Assembly: GCA_022448315.1 (NCBI GenBank)
Contig: JAKVCA010000004.1
Coordinates: 21,495 to 85,494, forward strand
DNA length: 64,000 bases
Direction: 5' to 3'
Origin: Pirellulaceae bacterium
GTDB lineage: Bacteria > Planctomycetota > Planctomycetia > Pirellulales > Pirellulaceae
Every line of letters begins with the position of its first letter. Within the stretch, counting starts at the first letter, position 1. Below, piece by piece: positions 24,365 to 32,947 of the stretch. The translations under genes and the position numbers were made by a program. A model generated the notes under the pieces. It had not been told where the DNA came from. It saw only the letters and a list, made by a program, of their open reading frames with translations, and did no database searches.

Positions 24365-26824
24365 CTAATTTCCTTCACCCGCTTCCTTACGTTTTTGCGC
24401 CTCGAGCCGCAACTTCTCCAACCGCGTCAACGGTTTGGCCTTTGGGGCCTCAGGCTTGGCTGCCTGGGGCTCCGGCTTTGGCATCGGTGCTGCAGGTTTT
24501 GCCGTTTCCATGGGAAGCGGCTTATCAATTTGCAGTTCAAAACCGCCTGTCGAACTGACAACGGGTTCTCCGTTTACAATACAAGTCATTCGAATAAACG
24601 GAGTTTTGTGCTTTCCAACAGGAACGTCCGCTTCGGTCTTGATCAGGAACGACAGTTCCGTCGTTTCCTTTGTGATTTTTAATGGTTCCGCAACGGCCTT
24701 CGGCGGTAAGCCAATCAACTCGGCAGTCGCTTCACCTTCCAACGTTTCACCAACCGCAAAAGTGACCGGCACCTGAACCTCCTGACCCTGTTCGGCCGAC
24801 GATCGACTCGAAGTAGCCGTCACTAGAGGTTCGGCCACCGTCAAGGTTGCCAATTGTGACGAAACGTAAGCGTTGCCACCGTGATTCGCCCGACCGATGG
24901 CGTATACAGGCCAGTCACCGAGTTGGGCGTTTGCATTGGCATTGAGTGTGTACACTCCCTCGGACTGATCCCCATTGATGGTGATCGAACTGGGCGCTCC
25001 AATACCTGGAGAACGAAACGGGAATTGAACGACGATCGCTTCGGCAAAGCCCTCATTCCTGTCAACTTTCACCACAAGGCTTTTGCTTCCATTCCGCACA
25101 ATTGGAGATGCTGGTTGAACAATCTCCAATTTGAACGGAACCTCATCAATTACCGCGACCGCAAGTTGCTCAACGTGGCCCGTGAGGTAATTGGTATTGT
25201 TGGGAGGTCCCAAAACGAAATCCGCATTGTTTTGAAAATGGCCTGTGATCCCCGTATTCGCATCCACGTGGCGACCGACAAACTTCATCAACTTTCCACC
25301 CACTTCCGCATCCGCCGTCGCCTCAAAAACAACGGGCATCGAACTCAAGTTGGCTGCCATCGGACGGAAATCCATTGACATTCCGGCAGGAAGTTCATTG
25401 CCTTCCAAGGTAATCTCACCGCCGAAGTTTGCTCGACTCGCGTTGACTAAAACGGCATAACGGTTTCCACGCGGCACGTAGACCGTCTGACGGGTCTGAG
25501 AGTAACGATCGATTCGCGGAATCGAAAGCGAAAGCGAAGCTTTCAGGGGTAGAAACTCTAAACGATAGACATAGTCGGGTTGGCCTCGTTGAAGGTGGTC
25601 CGTGACTCGGATCAGATACTCTCCGTCCACAGGTACCGTAAAACGGATGTAGCTATCGGGGCCTCGAGAATCGTCATTGCCTGCGATTCCACGTCCATCG
25701 CCGTAGTAAATGTTGACCACAGGATCGAGTCCCGTTCGTGCCCTCCGTGCGAAACACTCGACGTCAAAAACCTGCCCCTTCTTGGCCATGAAACGAAAGA
25801 CGTCAATATCCCCCGGTTCGGAAATGATCCCATTAAACGCGTTCGGCAATTCGACCGTCGTCGCATTTGCGAAGTCGTTATTGGGTTCCTGCTCAAGACT
25901 GTTGCCGAACTCGGAGACTCGGAAGGGGATCGAAGAAGGTGAAACTCCGCCTTCGTCTTCCGCGTAAACACCAAACGCATCGGTCACCCCGCTGGGTGCC
26001 TGAACATCGAAGGGAGCATCTCCTGTCGCATCTCCGACGAACGTCACTTTGGTGGTTTGGCCCACCTGCCCTCCCGCCGGATAGACGGCAGTCGGACGGG
26101 GAAATGAGCCAATGTGCATCCGGTAGCGACAATTCCCGTTCCCGCCATAAGAGCTTTCACGAACCAGCACAAAATAATCCCCGGCTTCCGGGGTAACGAT
26201 ACTCAAGACACCGTCTTGTTTGACAAGCGGCGCGTCATCCACCGCGGCCAATTCAAATCGCTTGGAGTCGAGAATCGCGATGTAAGGGTCGAATAGCGTG
26301 GTCCCTAGACGCAACGCCTCAACTTCAACCGCGAGCCTTTCGCCTTTACCCATCGCAACTTTGAACAGATCGACATCTTCACTCGTCACGATCCCCGTGA
26401 CCGTCACGTTGTTCTCAATGGCTTGGGCCTCTTCGAGGGCCCCGTTCGGCTCCGCCTCGGCTACCGCAGGTAACGCACCAACGAAAAAAGACCGGAACTC
26501 GCTGATCCCACTCCGAGTCCTCAGTTGGGCAATGTGTTCACCGAGTTCACAGTCCGCCGAGACCTGAACCTTCACTTTGACATTTTTGTCATCGACCACC
26601 TCAATGCCGATGGCAGTAACCCCTTCCTGATAGAAGAGCACCTCTTCGGTGTCTTGCAAACGATTCCCCACGAAGGTGAGTTCGTGCTCAACCCCACGCT
26701 GAATACCGCGAGGCATGATGATACTGAGTTGAGGCGAGGAGGCTAATAAATCGGCCGTTGAACAAAGCAAAATGCTCAGGGCGATCAGAAAAAAGAGCCG
26801 ATTCGAATTGGAAGGGACACGCAC
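24365..26824 (-). CDS. Secreted PPC-domain (prepeptidase C-terminal) protein
   Basis: An 819-residue secreted protein in the middle of the four-gene cassette. A signal peptide (NRLFFLIALSILLCSTADLLAS) is followed by an N-terminal Ig-like region and two PPC modules, at about residues 135-245 (EAEPNGALEEAQAIENNVTV, then DVDLFKVAMGKGERLAVEVE) and about 310-425 (LEQEPNNDFANATTVELP, then IDVFRFMAKKGQVFDVECFA). Further beta-sandwich regions follow and a proline, lysine and alanine-rich tail (PMPKPEPQAAKPEAPKAKP) ends it. GTG 26824 is set by GGAGG 8 bases upstream. It probably binds partners outside the cell; no catalytic residues are seen. Confidence 0.88.
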   Translation of the reverse strand: MRVPSNSNRLFFLIALSILLCSTADLLASSPQLSIIMPRGIQRGVEHELTFVGNRLQDTEEVLFYQEGVTAIGIEVVDDKNVKVKVQVSADCELGEHIAQLRTRSGISEFRSFFVGALPAVAEAEPNGALEEAQAIENNVTVTGIVTSEDVDLFKVAMGKGERLAVEVEALRLGTTLFDPYIAILDSKRFELAAVDDAPLVKQDGVLSIVTPEAGDYFVLVRESSYGGNGNCRYRMHIGSFPRPTAVYPAGGQVGQTTKVTFVGDATGDAPFDVQAPSGVTDAFGVYAEDEGGVSPSSIPFRVSEFGNSLEQEPNNDFANATTVELPNAFNGIISEPGDIDVFRFMAKKGQVFDVECFARRARTGLDPVVNIYYGDGRGIAGNDDSRGPDSYIRFTVPVDGEYLIRVTDHLQRGQPDYVYRLEFLPLKASLSLSIPRIDRYSQTRQTVYVPRGNRYAVLVNASRANFGGEITLEGNELPAGMSMDFRPMAANLSSMPVVFEATADAEVGGKLMKFVGRHVDANTGITGHFQNNADFVLGPPNNTNYLTGHVEQLAVAVIDEVPFKLEIVQPASPIVRNGSKSLVVKVDRNEGFAEAIVVQFPFRSPGIGAPSSITINGDQSEGVYTLNANANAQLGDWPVYAIGRANHGGNAYVSSQLATLTVAEPLVTATSSRSSAEQGQEVQVPVTFAVGETLEGEATAELIGLPPKAVAEPLKITKETTELSFLIKTEADVPVGKHKTPFIRMTCIVNGEPVVSSTGGFELQIDKPLPMETAKPAAPMPKPEPQAAKPEAPKAKPLTRLEKLRLEAQKRKEAGEGN

Positions 26825-27011
26825 GGTGAATTCCTCCGAGCTTGATTTTCATCGAGCAATGAAAAAGAACTTCGATCGTGTAAAGCGTGACCTGCCCTAG
26901 GCAGGCCACGACTTTCTCATTCAGAAACTTCCCCTTCCGCAGACCACACTATCTGGTCTGACTCGACGGGGCGAAGACTTGAAACCAAAGGTTTCGCTGA
27001 CCCCATCGAAC

Positions 27012-28313
27012 TTAGGCCAGAAGTTCATCACGAACCTCGCCACCATCGACAATCTCGATGGGGCGATCGCCAGGAGCCATTAACTCCTTATCTGCCACGA
27101 TACCCATCTGGTGATAAATCGTGGTCGCCCAGTCCTCAACCGTCAGTGGATCCTCTTCGGGTTCACTTGCAGTCGCATTCGAACTTCCGTAGACCTGGCC
27201 GCCCTTAACACCACCGCCGGCCATCACCACACTGAACACCTTCGGCCAGTGATCTCGCCCCGCGGTTCCGTTGATTTTCGGAGTTCTCCCGAACTCAGAT
27301 GCAATGCAGACCATGGTGGAATCGAGCAAGCCACGCTCCTCGAGATCCTGAATCAAGGTGGAAAATCCCTGATCAAAGGCGGGCAACTGGTTCTTCATTC
27401 CCCCAGCGATATTGTCGTGCATATCCCAACCTCCGTAGGTCAGGGTAACGAAACGAACGCCGGACTCCACAAGGCGACGAGCAAGCAGCATGCGAGCACC
27501 CGCGGTGTTGCGGCCGTAACGATCCCGAATGGCGTCCGGCTCTTTATTGATGTCAAACGCGAGTCGCGCTTTTTCAGAACTGATCATCGAGTACGCTCGC
27601 TGATAGAAAGAATCCAGGGCGTCGAGCGAATCCGACTCTTCTTTGGCTCGGAAGTGATCATTAACCACATCCAGCATCTGTCGACGTTTTTCGAAACGGG
27701 TAAAATCAACACCGCCCGGCAGGTTCAGATCTCGAACCTTAAAGTTTCCATTGGCGGGATCCGCTCCCAGGGAAAATGCGGCAAATGAAGAACTCAGATA
27801 GCCAGTCCCTGCAAATTCATTCGGCTGATTTGGAATACAGACATATGGGGGAAGATTATTACGAGGCCCAAATTCGTGAGTCACAATGCTGCCCATACTG
27901 GGGTATTTCAGAGCGGGACTCGGTCGATAACCAGTGAACATGTTGTGTGTTCCCCGCTCATGCGCCGCTTCTCCGTGCGTCATCGAACGGCAGATGGCAA
28001 GTTTGTCTGCCACTTTCGCGGTTCGCCCAAGCAGTTCGCCAACGCGTATCCCCGTGACGTTGGTCTCAATTGAGTTGAGAGGACCACGATACTCCACAGG
28101 CGCGTATGGCTTTGGGTCAAACGTTTCCTGATGCGCCATTCCACCCGGCATGAAAATAAAGATAACGGACTTCGCTGGTCCTTCTTTACTTTCGTAATCC
28201 TTGATGTCACCATGAGCCGCTTTGACCCGGAAGAAATCGGCAAGCGTAAATCCGCCGACAGCACCCACTGTCAAAAATCCGCGACGACCCAGTCGGTTTC
28301 CAAAACATTTCAT
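27012..28313 (-). CDS. DUF1501 protein with Tat signal
   Basis: A 433-residue protein of the DUF1501 family, related by fold to alkaline phosphatases and sulfatases. The N-terminus carries a twin-arginine signal (LGRRGFLTVGAVGGF, arginines 10-11), so the folded protein is exported by the Tat system. Typical blocks are KSVIFIFMPGGMAHQETFDP, HNMFTGYRPS, TLTYGGWDMHDN and CIASEFGRTPKINGTAGRDH. In planctomycetes DUF1501 genes regularly accompany DUF1549/DUF1553 genes, as here. ATG 28313 has GGAGA upstream. It is the first gene of the minus-strand cassette and should carry its promoter in the 314-base gap above. Confidence 0.93.
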   Translation of the reverse strand: MKCFGNRLGRRGFLTVGAVGGFTLADFFRVKAAHGDIKDYESKEGPAKSVIFIFMPGGMAHQETFDPKPYAPVEYRGPLNSIETNVTGIRVGELLGRTAKVADKLAICRSMTHGEAAHERGTHNMFTGYRPSPALKYPSMGSIVTHEFGPRNNLPPYVCIPNQPNEFAGTGYLSSSFAAFSLGADPANGNFKVRDLNLPGGVDFTRFEKRRQMLDVVNDHFRAKEESDSLDALDSFYQRAYSMISSEKARLAFDINKEPDAIRDRYGRNTAGARMLLARRLVESGVRFVTLTYGGWDMHDNIAGGMKNQLPAFDQGFSTLIQDLEERGLLDSTMVCIASEFGRTPKINGTAGRDHWPKVFSVVMAGGGVKGGQVYGSSNATASEPEEDPLTVEDWATTIYHQMGIVADKELMAPGDRPIEIVDGGEVRDELLA

Positions 28314-28627
28314 GAGGGGCTCTCCGTAGGCTGTTTTCGAAGGCTATCTGCGTACTAAAGGCGTCTGAATCGATGTTTCAACCCTGTAAGGTCTTCGATT
28401 CTGGAAAGATTATTTCACTCGCCAGCAATGGCGTTTTACGGCAGGGTATGGGGGGTGGGAGAATGCCAGGTTCAAACGGAAGCATCGCACGGACTTGTAA
28501 GACTCAAAAACTATCGGCAATCCCACGCGTTTGAACGCACCTACATTCGGCCGCCATACTAATCGATACCCCAGCGCCTGTCAAATTGGTCTTTGGCGGA
28601 AAAAGGGGTTTGATCGGCGCCAAACGG
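28314..28627. other. Intergenic region upstream of the DUF1501 cassette
   Basis: This 314-base gap lies between the fxsA-like stop and the DUF1501 start, both on the minus strand. It should hold the cassette promoter. No RNA, hairpin with a T run or small gene was recognised. Confidence 0.4.
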
Positions 28628-29086
28628 CTAACCGTCGCCTTCGGACGGACGATCATTTTCGACGACATAAGAATCCAGAATTTGCGAATGATGACTCGCT
28701 TTCTGCATCCGCGTCTCCACTCGAAAACGCTTTGAGGCCCATTCTTTAATGCGTTTTCGCGCCCACCCCCTAGTCAAGGGAACAAGAAGGAAAATCCCAA
28801 CCAGATCGGTCAAGACCCCGGGGGTGATCAAGACAATCCCGGCAATCAAGATCAAGACGGCGTCCAACCCCGAATCGGTTGGCAATTTCCCGGTGCGAAG
28901 GTCCGCTGCAAGGCGTCTCCAAGCATTTGCACCCTGATGTCTCGCGAGGCTCGCCCCAATTAACCCCGTGGCAATCACGATGAGCAGTGACAACCACCAG
29001 TGAGTCGCCTCCGCGATCATAAGCAGCAGTGTCAACTCGGCGATGGGCACAAGGACGAAAAGCAAAAATATCCCGATGAACCACAT
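28628..29086 (-). CDS. FxsA-family membrane protein
   Basis: A 152-residue membrane protein of the FxsA/YtzA-like family, named after an E. coli gene whose overproduction eases phage T7 exclusion. The start MWFIGIFLLFVLVPIAELTL and the segments GLIGASLARHQGANAWRRL and GIVLITPGVLTDLVGIFLLV are the family blocks, with about three hydrophobic helices and a basic cytosolic tail. ATG 29086 is chosen over an upstream TTG at 29113. A function beyond membrane localisation is not established. Confidence 0.88.
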   Translation of the reverse strand: MWFIGIFLLFVLVPIAELTLLLMIAEATHWWLSLLIVIATGLIGASLARHQGANAWRRLAADLRTGKLPTDSGLDAVLILIAGIVLITPGVLTDLVGIFLLVPLTRGWARKRIKEWASKRFRVETRMQKASHHSQILDSYVVENDRPSEGDG

Positions 29087-29234
29087 GGCTGATCGTCTTT
29101 CTGTTGTCGCCAAAGTTTGATGCGATCATTGATTGCTTGGAAAAGACGCAGAAGTACTTGACTGGCGGAGCCACCTTTTGTCGCCAAACTGCCCTGCCAC
29201 AATCCCGAATCTCCACGATCACGTACGCAGGTCC

Positions 29235-30377
29235 CTAAGCAAAATCACCATTCCTCAGATGCATATAGCTTTCATACCTACGCAAGTCGATTTGATTGTC
29301 TGCGACGCCGTCCTTCACTCCACAGCCGTCTTCATGGGTGTGTGAACAGTCAGGGAACCGACAACGGTTGATGTACGGACGGATATCGCGAAAGAAACCG
29401 CAAACTTCCTCGGGAATAACATCCCACAATTGAAACTGCCGAATGCCGGGAGTGTCGACGAAAAAACCACCCTCATTCAAACCGATCAACCGCGTTGACG
29501 TGGTTGTATGGCGTCCTTTCTGATTTTCAGCGCTGACGTGGGAGACCCTCAAGTTCAAGCCCGGCTCAATCGCATTGAGCAATGAAGATTTCCCAACGCC
29601 ACTTTGACCAGCCACAACGGACTTTTTTCCCCTCAACCAACCCTTCAAAGCCGCAATCCCCTGTCCTGTTTTGGCAGAGATCGGCAACACACGGTAACCC
29701 ATTTGTCCATAAACCCCAAAAATGGGCTGCAGGTCGGCCGAATCGACCAGATCAATCTTGTTGATGCAAATCAAAGGCTGGACCCCCACCTTTTCAGCCG
29801 TCACCAACATTCGGTCAATCAGGTTGGGTTTAAGTCCCGGTTCTGCCGCACTGGACACGATGATCAATTGATCCACATTCGCAACAAGGATGTGCTGCCT
29901 TCCACGACTCGTACGACTGATGATGCCATACCTTGGCTCAACCCGCTCAATGACACCCTCGCCGGCCCCCGTTGCCTGCACCAGAACCCGATCCCCAGCC
30001 ACAACAACATGCCGCACCTCGGTGCTTAGCGATTTCAAAATCCCCCGAATGGCGCACGACAGGACTTTTCCCGTTGGGACCATGACCTGACATGCCAATC
30101 CGTGAACACTCAAAACCGTACCTTCAGAACAACGTTCACTTACCACATCCCGATGCACTTCGAAGCCGGTTTCTTCCTGACTTTCCACCACTTCACCGAC
30201 AATGGTGCGGCGACGCGTCAGCCGTCCTTTACCAGAAACCCGCTCACCCTGTGTCAACGCCTCGTCGAAAGTATCTTCCTCCCGATACTCCCGCGTGAAG
30301 TCCGTTTTTCTGGCGCGACTTTCGTAACGCTTACGAAACTCGGCTCGGATTTTCTTTCCCTTCTTGGGTTTGGTCAT
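29235..30377 (-). CDS. rsgA: Ribosome small subunit-dependent GTPase RsgA
   Basis: A 380-residue circularly permuted GTPase that helps the final maturation of the 30S subunit. An N-terminal basic extension of about 85 residues (KPKKGKKIRAEFRKRYESR at its start) precedes the OB fold. The G motifs appear in the permuted order G4 (NKIDL), G1 P-loop (GQSGVGKSS), G3 (DTPG). The C-terminal zinc site is C-x6-C-x-H-x5-C in RCRFPDCSHTHEDGCGV. ATG 30377 is preferred because GAGATTGGA lies just upstream and the residues before it look non-coding. The extension resembles that of other planctomycete proteins of this family. Confidence 0.93.
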   Translation of the reverse strand: MTKPKKGKKIRAEFRKRYESRARKTDFTREYREEDTFDEALTQGERVSGKGRLTRRRTIVGEVVESQEETGFEVHRDVVSERCSEGTVLSVHGLACQVMVPTGKVLSCAIRGILKSLSTEVRHVVVAGDRVLVQATGAGEGVIERVEPRYGIISRTSRGRQHILVANVDQLIIVSSAAEPGLKPNLIDRMLVTAEKVGVQPLICINKIDLVDSADLQPIFGVYGQMGYRVLPISAKTGQGIAALKGWLRGKKSVVAGQSGVGKSSLLNAIEPGLNLRVSHVSAENQKGRHTTTSTRLIGLNEGGFFVDTPGIRQFQLWDVIPEEVCGFFRDIRPYINRCRFPDCSHTHEDGCGVKDGVADNQIDLRRYESYMHLRNGDFA

Positions 30378-30678
30378 TCCAATCTCTGAAATTCGTTTAA
30401 ACTCGCAGTACCTGCCGGATTGGTGCTCCCCTTGAGACCGTGTTTTACAAATGCAGCCGGTACGGTCTCCCCTTCGTTCACCACAGTTGATTAAACTGAC
30501 GTCGTGGATGAGGTTCAAGGCTTCACACCAACATTTGTACCAACGTTGGCGGTTTCTGACCTGACCGCGGCGATCGATGCCAGCGGAAACACCACGCGGT
30601 ACGACTTGAGATGCTCGTCAGATCGCGAGCCTCGAAAAGCCAACATGATAAATCTTAACATGGTTTCGAGAGGTCCCT
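30378..30678. other. Divergent intergenic region with a palindrome
   Basis: This 301-base gap separates divergent rsgA and the Zn-ribbon gene and should hold both promoters. It contains a perfect 10-bp palindrome (CCAACGTTGG, 30540-30549) preceded by a related CCAACATTTG 12 bases earlier, which could be an operator or chance. No RNA gene was recognised. Confidence 0.4.
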
Positions 30679-31641
30679 ATGTCGGATTCGCCCTCGCTGG
30701 TTGTCACCTGCCCCCACTGCTCCGTCGAATTGAATGTCCCGGCGGCCGCCGACCTCGGCCAACTTAAATGCCCTCAGTGCCAAGAATTTTTGGACGGTGC
30801 CGTCCCGATCCAATCCGTGTCAGGCCCCATTCCACCTCACCTGCACCCTGACGCCGGCAAGCAGCCGATGGCGCCTCCGCCAAGTCCGAAACCAGGTTTC
30901 CAGCTTGAGCTGGACGAGTCCGACCAGAGATCGATTCGCCCTCCTCAAAAAGGAGTGGGCAAACTCGGAATCGTTGCGAGCACGATTTCACTGGGCCTGT
31001 TCAGCCTTCTCGTTGTCGCCTCACTGATGATCCGCTTTATTTTTCCGGATTGGTTCACCCCCGAAACCGTCACAGATACGGTGAGTGTTCAAGTCGTTCG
31101 CGGCAAGTATGAACCCCCTTCAAGTTGGGCCCCCGCCCCGGGCAAAGCCTTGCGCGTCGGTGGATTGAAAGTGAAGGTTGAGCGAATCGAAATCGGACCT
31201 GTGCTGGCGAAGGCGGGGACGCAAGAGATCATCTCCTCCGAAGATCAAAACATCATGCAGGTCTACATCTCACTGGAAAATGAATCCGAAGAACCCTTCG
31301 ACTACACGAGTTGGTACGGAAATGAATTTGTGGTCGGTGAGACAACGGTCAGCGCGAAGCTGACCAACAGTCGCCAGGAACTTTATTCGATGCTCGTGTT
31401 CGAAGACGTTGCCGGGATTTACGGGCACGTACCGCGGGCAGTCATCCGAGGCAAAGAAACTCTGCAAGATTCGATTGTATTCGAGCTGCCAAGTGAAAAA
31501 TTCGAAGGGGAAGGTCCGTGGCGGCTGGAATTGCCTCAAGCGGCATTCGGATTCAGTGGATCACTCGGGTTTGAACTCCCTGAAAGTCTGGTGATTCGCG
31601 AGTCGGCCCTCGGATCCAGCCCGATGCTGGGCAACGAATAA
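30679..31641 (+). CDS. Zinc-ribbon single-pass membrane protein
   Basis: A 320-residue protein with a cytosolic N-terminal zinc ribbon: cysteines 11, 14, 31 and 34 in the pattern CPHC and CPQC, the MJ0042-like arrangement frequent in planctomycetes. A proline-rich linker follows, then one membrane helix (about residues 99-121, IVASTISLGLFSLLVVASLM) and an extracytoplasmic beta-rich domain with conserved-looking block NIMQVYISLENESEEPFDY, resembling DUF4352-type domains. ATG 30679 has AGAGG 5 bases upstream. No catalytic motif is seen. Function unknown. Convergent with the cysteine-rich gene across a shared hairpin. Confidence 0.75.
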   Translation: MSDSPSLVVTCPHCSVELNVPAAADLGQLKCPQCQEFLDGAVPIQSVSGPIPPHLHPDAGKQPMAPPPSPKPGFQLELDESDQRSIRPPQKGVGKLGIVASTISLGLFSLLVVASLMIRFIFPDWFTPETVTDTVSVQVVRGKYEPPSSWAPAPGKALRVGGLKVKVERIEIGPVLAKAGTQEIISSEDQNIMQVYISLENESEEPFDYTSWYGNEFVVGETTVSAKLTNSRQELYSMLVFEDVAGIYGHVPRAVIRGKETLQDSIVFELPSEKFEGEGPWRLELPQAAFGFSGSLGFELPESLVIRESALGSSPMLGNE

Positions 31642-31679
31642 TGTCAAGCAGGCTCGCCTGAGGCGGTTATTGAATAAAA

Positions 31680-31718
31680 AAAGTGGGTGCACTACGTGGT
31701 AAGTAGCACACCCACTTT
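31680..31718. terminator. Long hairpin terminator between convergent genes
   Basis: A 10-bp outer stem (31680-31689 with 31709-31718) and a 4-bp inner stem (CTAC with GTAG) flank a small internal loop. The minus side runs into a TTTTTATT tract, so it mainly ends the cysteine-rich gene; the plus side has only three T. Confidence 0.75.
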
Positions 31719-31760
31719 ATAAATTCTTCAAGCTACCGAGCTTTGCAGCTTCGGAGTCGC

Positions 31761-32175
31761 TTATGCACCGCAAGTAGGCTCGACACCGCAAGTGGGCTCG
31801 ACACCGCAAGTGGGCTCGACACCGCAAGTGGGCTCTTCAACCTCTTCGCAGCAGGAAGCTTTGCAGCGGCTCATCAGACCACGAAGCTTTCCTTTGAAAA
31901 TGCTGCAACGCTTTCCGCAGGAAGGCTCTTCAACTCCGCAGGAAGGTTCTTCAACTCCGCAAGTTGGTTCTTCAACTCCGCAAGTTGGCTCGACACCGCA
32001 GGTAGGCTCTTCAACCTCTTCGCAGCAAGAAGCTTTGAAGCGGCTCATCAGGCCACGAAGCTTCTTTCCCTTGAGAATGCCACAAGGCTCGACACCGCAG
32101 GAAGGCTCTTCAACACCGCAGGAAGGCTCTTCAACACCGCAGGTCGGTTCGACACCGCAGGAAGGCTCTTCGCAG
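31761..32175 (-). repeat. Coding tandem repeats of the cysteine-rich protein
   Basis: Arrays of about 18-base units encoding (E)EP[S/T]CGV lie at about 31761-31845, 31917-32020 and 32090-32175, separated by the basic segments. The units differ by a few bases, so they are diverged rather than freshly duplicated. They are coding, not CRISPR. Confidence 0.75.
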
Positions 32176-32405
32176 ACAACTTCTTCGCAGCAATCGTTCT
32201 TGTGGAACATGCTGTGAAGTTTGTCCTTCAACATTTTCATTTTGCCAACCTTAAGAGCACAGCATGGATCTGCGCTACAGACAGGCTCACTACCACAACC
32301 AACTAACGTCATGCGATCGAGTAACTCGAACGCCTTGACGTTAGTGCCACCAGCCAAAGTCAAAAGGCCGATAGCCAACGCCGAAAAATACACTTTGTTC
32401 ACCAT
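31761..32405 (-). CDS. Secreted cysteine-rich modular repeat protein
   Basis: A 214-residue exported protein with a signal peptide (VYFSALAIGLLTLAGG, cleavage near residue 26) and about 27 cysteines in the mature part. Three similar modules follow one another: a basic segment (LKVGKMKMLKDKLHSMF, ILKGKKLRGLMSRFKASCC, IFKGKLRGLMSRCKASCC), a CCEE step and an acidic array of EPSCGV or EPTCGVE units (about four to five per module). Cysteine placement suggests disulphide-linked or metal-bound structure. Planctomycete walls are reported to be rich in cysteine and proline, so a wall or surface role is plausible but not shown. ATG 32405 has AAGGAG 8 bases upstream. Family unknown to me. Confidence 0.8.
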   Translation of the reverse strand: MVNKVYFSALAIGLLTLAGGTNVKAFELLDRMTLVGCGSEPVCSADPCCALKVGKMKMLKDKLHSMFHKNDCCEEVVCEEPSCGVEPTCGVEEPSCGVEEPSCGVEPCGILKGKKLRGLMSRFKASCCEEVEEPTCGVEPTCGVEEPTCGVEEPSCGVEEPSCGKRCSIFKGKLRGLMSRCKASCCEEVEEPTCGVEPTCGVEPTCGVEPTCGA

Positions 32406-32947
32406 TGAACAAACTCCTTGGATCGGAAAAACAGGAACCAACCGGAACTGATCACATGAATCGAACTGCGATTTGTTTTGTCTTCTCGCCCGCTCGGGCT
32501 CGTTGCGACCAGTTTGTCTTTGCGTTCAGCTACTCGAATACTGAACTCCTGAGAGCGTTATCGTCTCCCCATAGCCCTTCATTTAGCCATCCACCCTATT
32601 TGTCCACGCTTTTACGGTTCCCGTGATCAGAATGCTTGACCTGTAAGGACCAATCCGCACGAAACGAACTTGAGGCCTGTAACGATTCGACGTATTGCAT
32701 CGGCAAACACCGCCAATTCGGGTAGATTTATGCGGTTCTAGGCGCAATCAGGGGCCAAACCTGCCGCTTGAAGTCGGAGCTTGGGAACTTAAGTGGAGGT
32801 AATTTCGTCATTGTCACCATGCCAAGACGTGAGGCTCGGCTTTCTGTGCTCCAGCAAAAGGCTCCTTCCTCCCCCTCAACGAGGACTTTGGGCAGGAGCC
32901 AATCGAGCGGAGCTCGCTTCTCTTACTCCAAATTTGAGGCAAATCCG
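32406..32947. other. Divergent intergenic region
   Basis: This 542-base gap separates the cysteine-rich gene (minus) from the VIT/vWA gene (plus) and should hold both promoters. No certain promoter, operator or RNA was found. An in-frame upstream extension of the vWA gene (32768-32947) is judged non-coding because a signal peptide begins at 32948. Confidence 0.4.

Noticed and set aside
31761..32175. Possible CRISPR array
   Set aside because: The period is about 18 bases, the units are coding and no unique spacers of constant length separate them.
31743..32306. Repeat-rich plus-strand frame (187 codons) with TAGRLFNTAGRL-like repeats
   Set aside because: It is the antisense of the cysteine-rich coding repeats and has no ribosome binding site.
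32768..32947. N-terminal extension of the VIT/vWA protein
   Set aside because: The signal peptide begins at 32948 with GAGG upstream.
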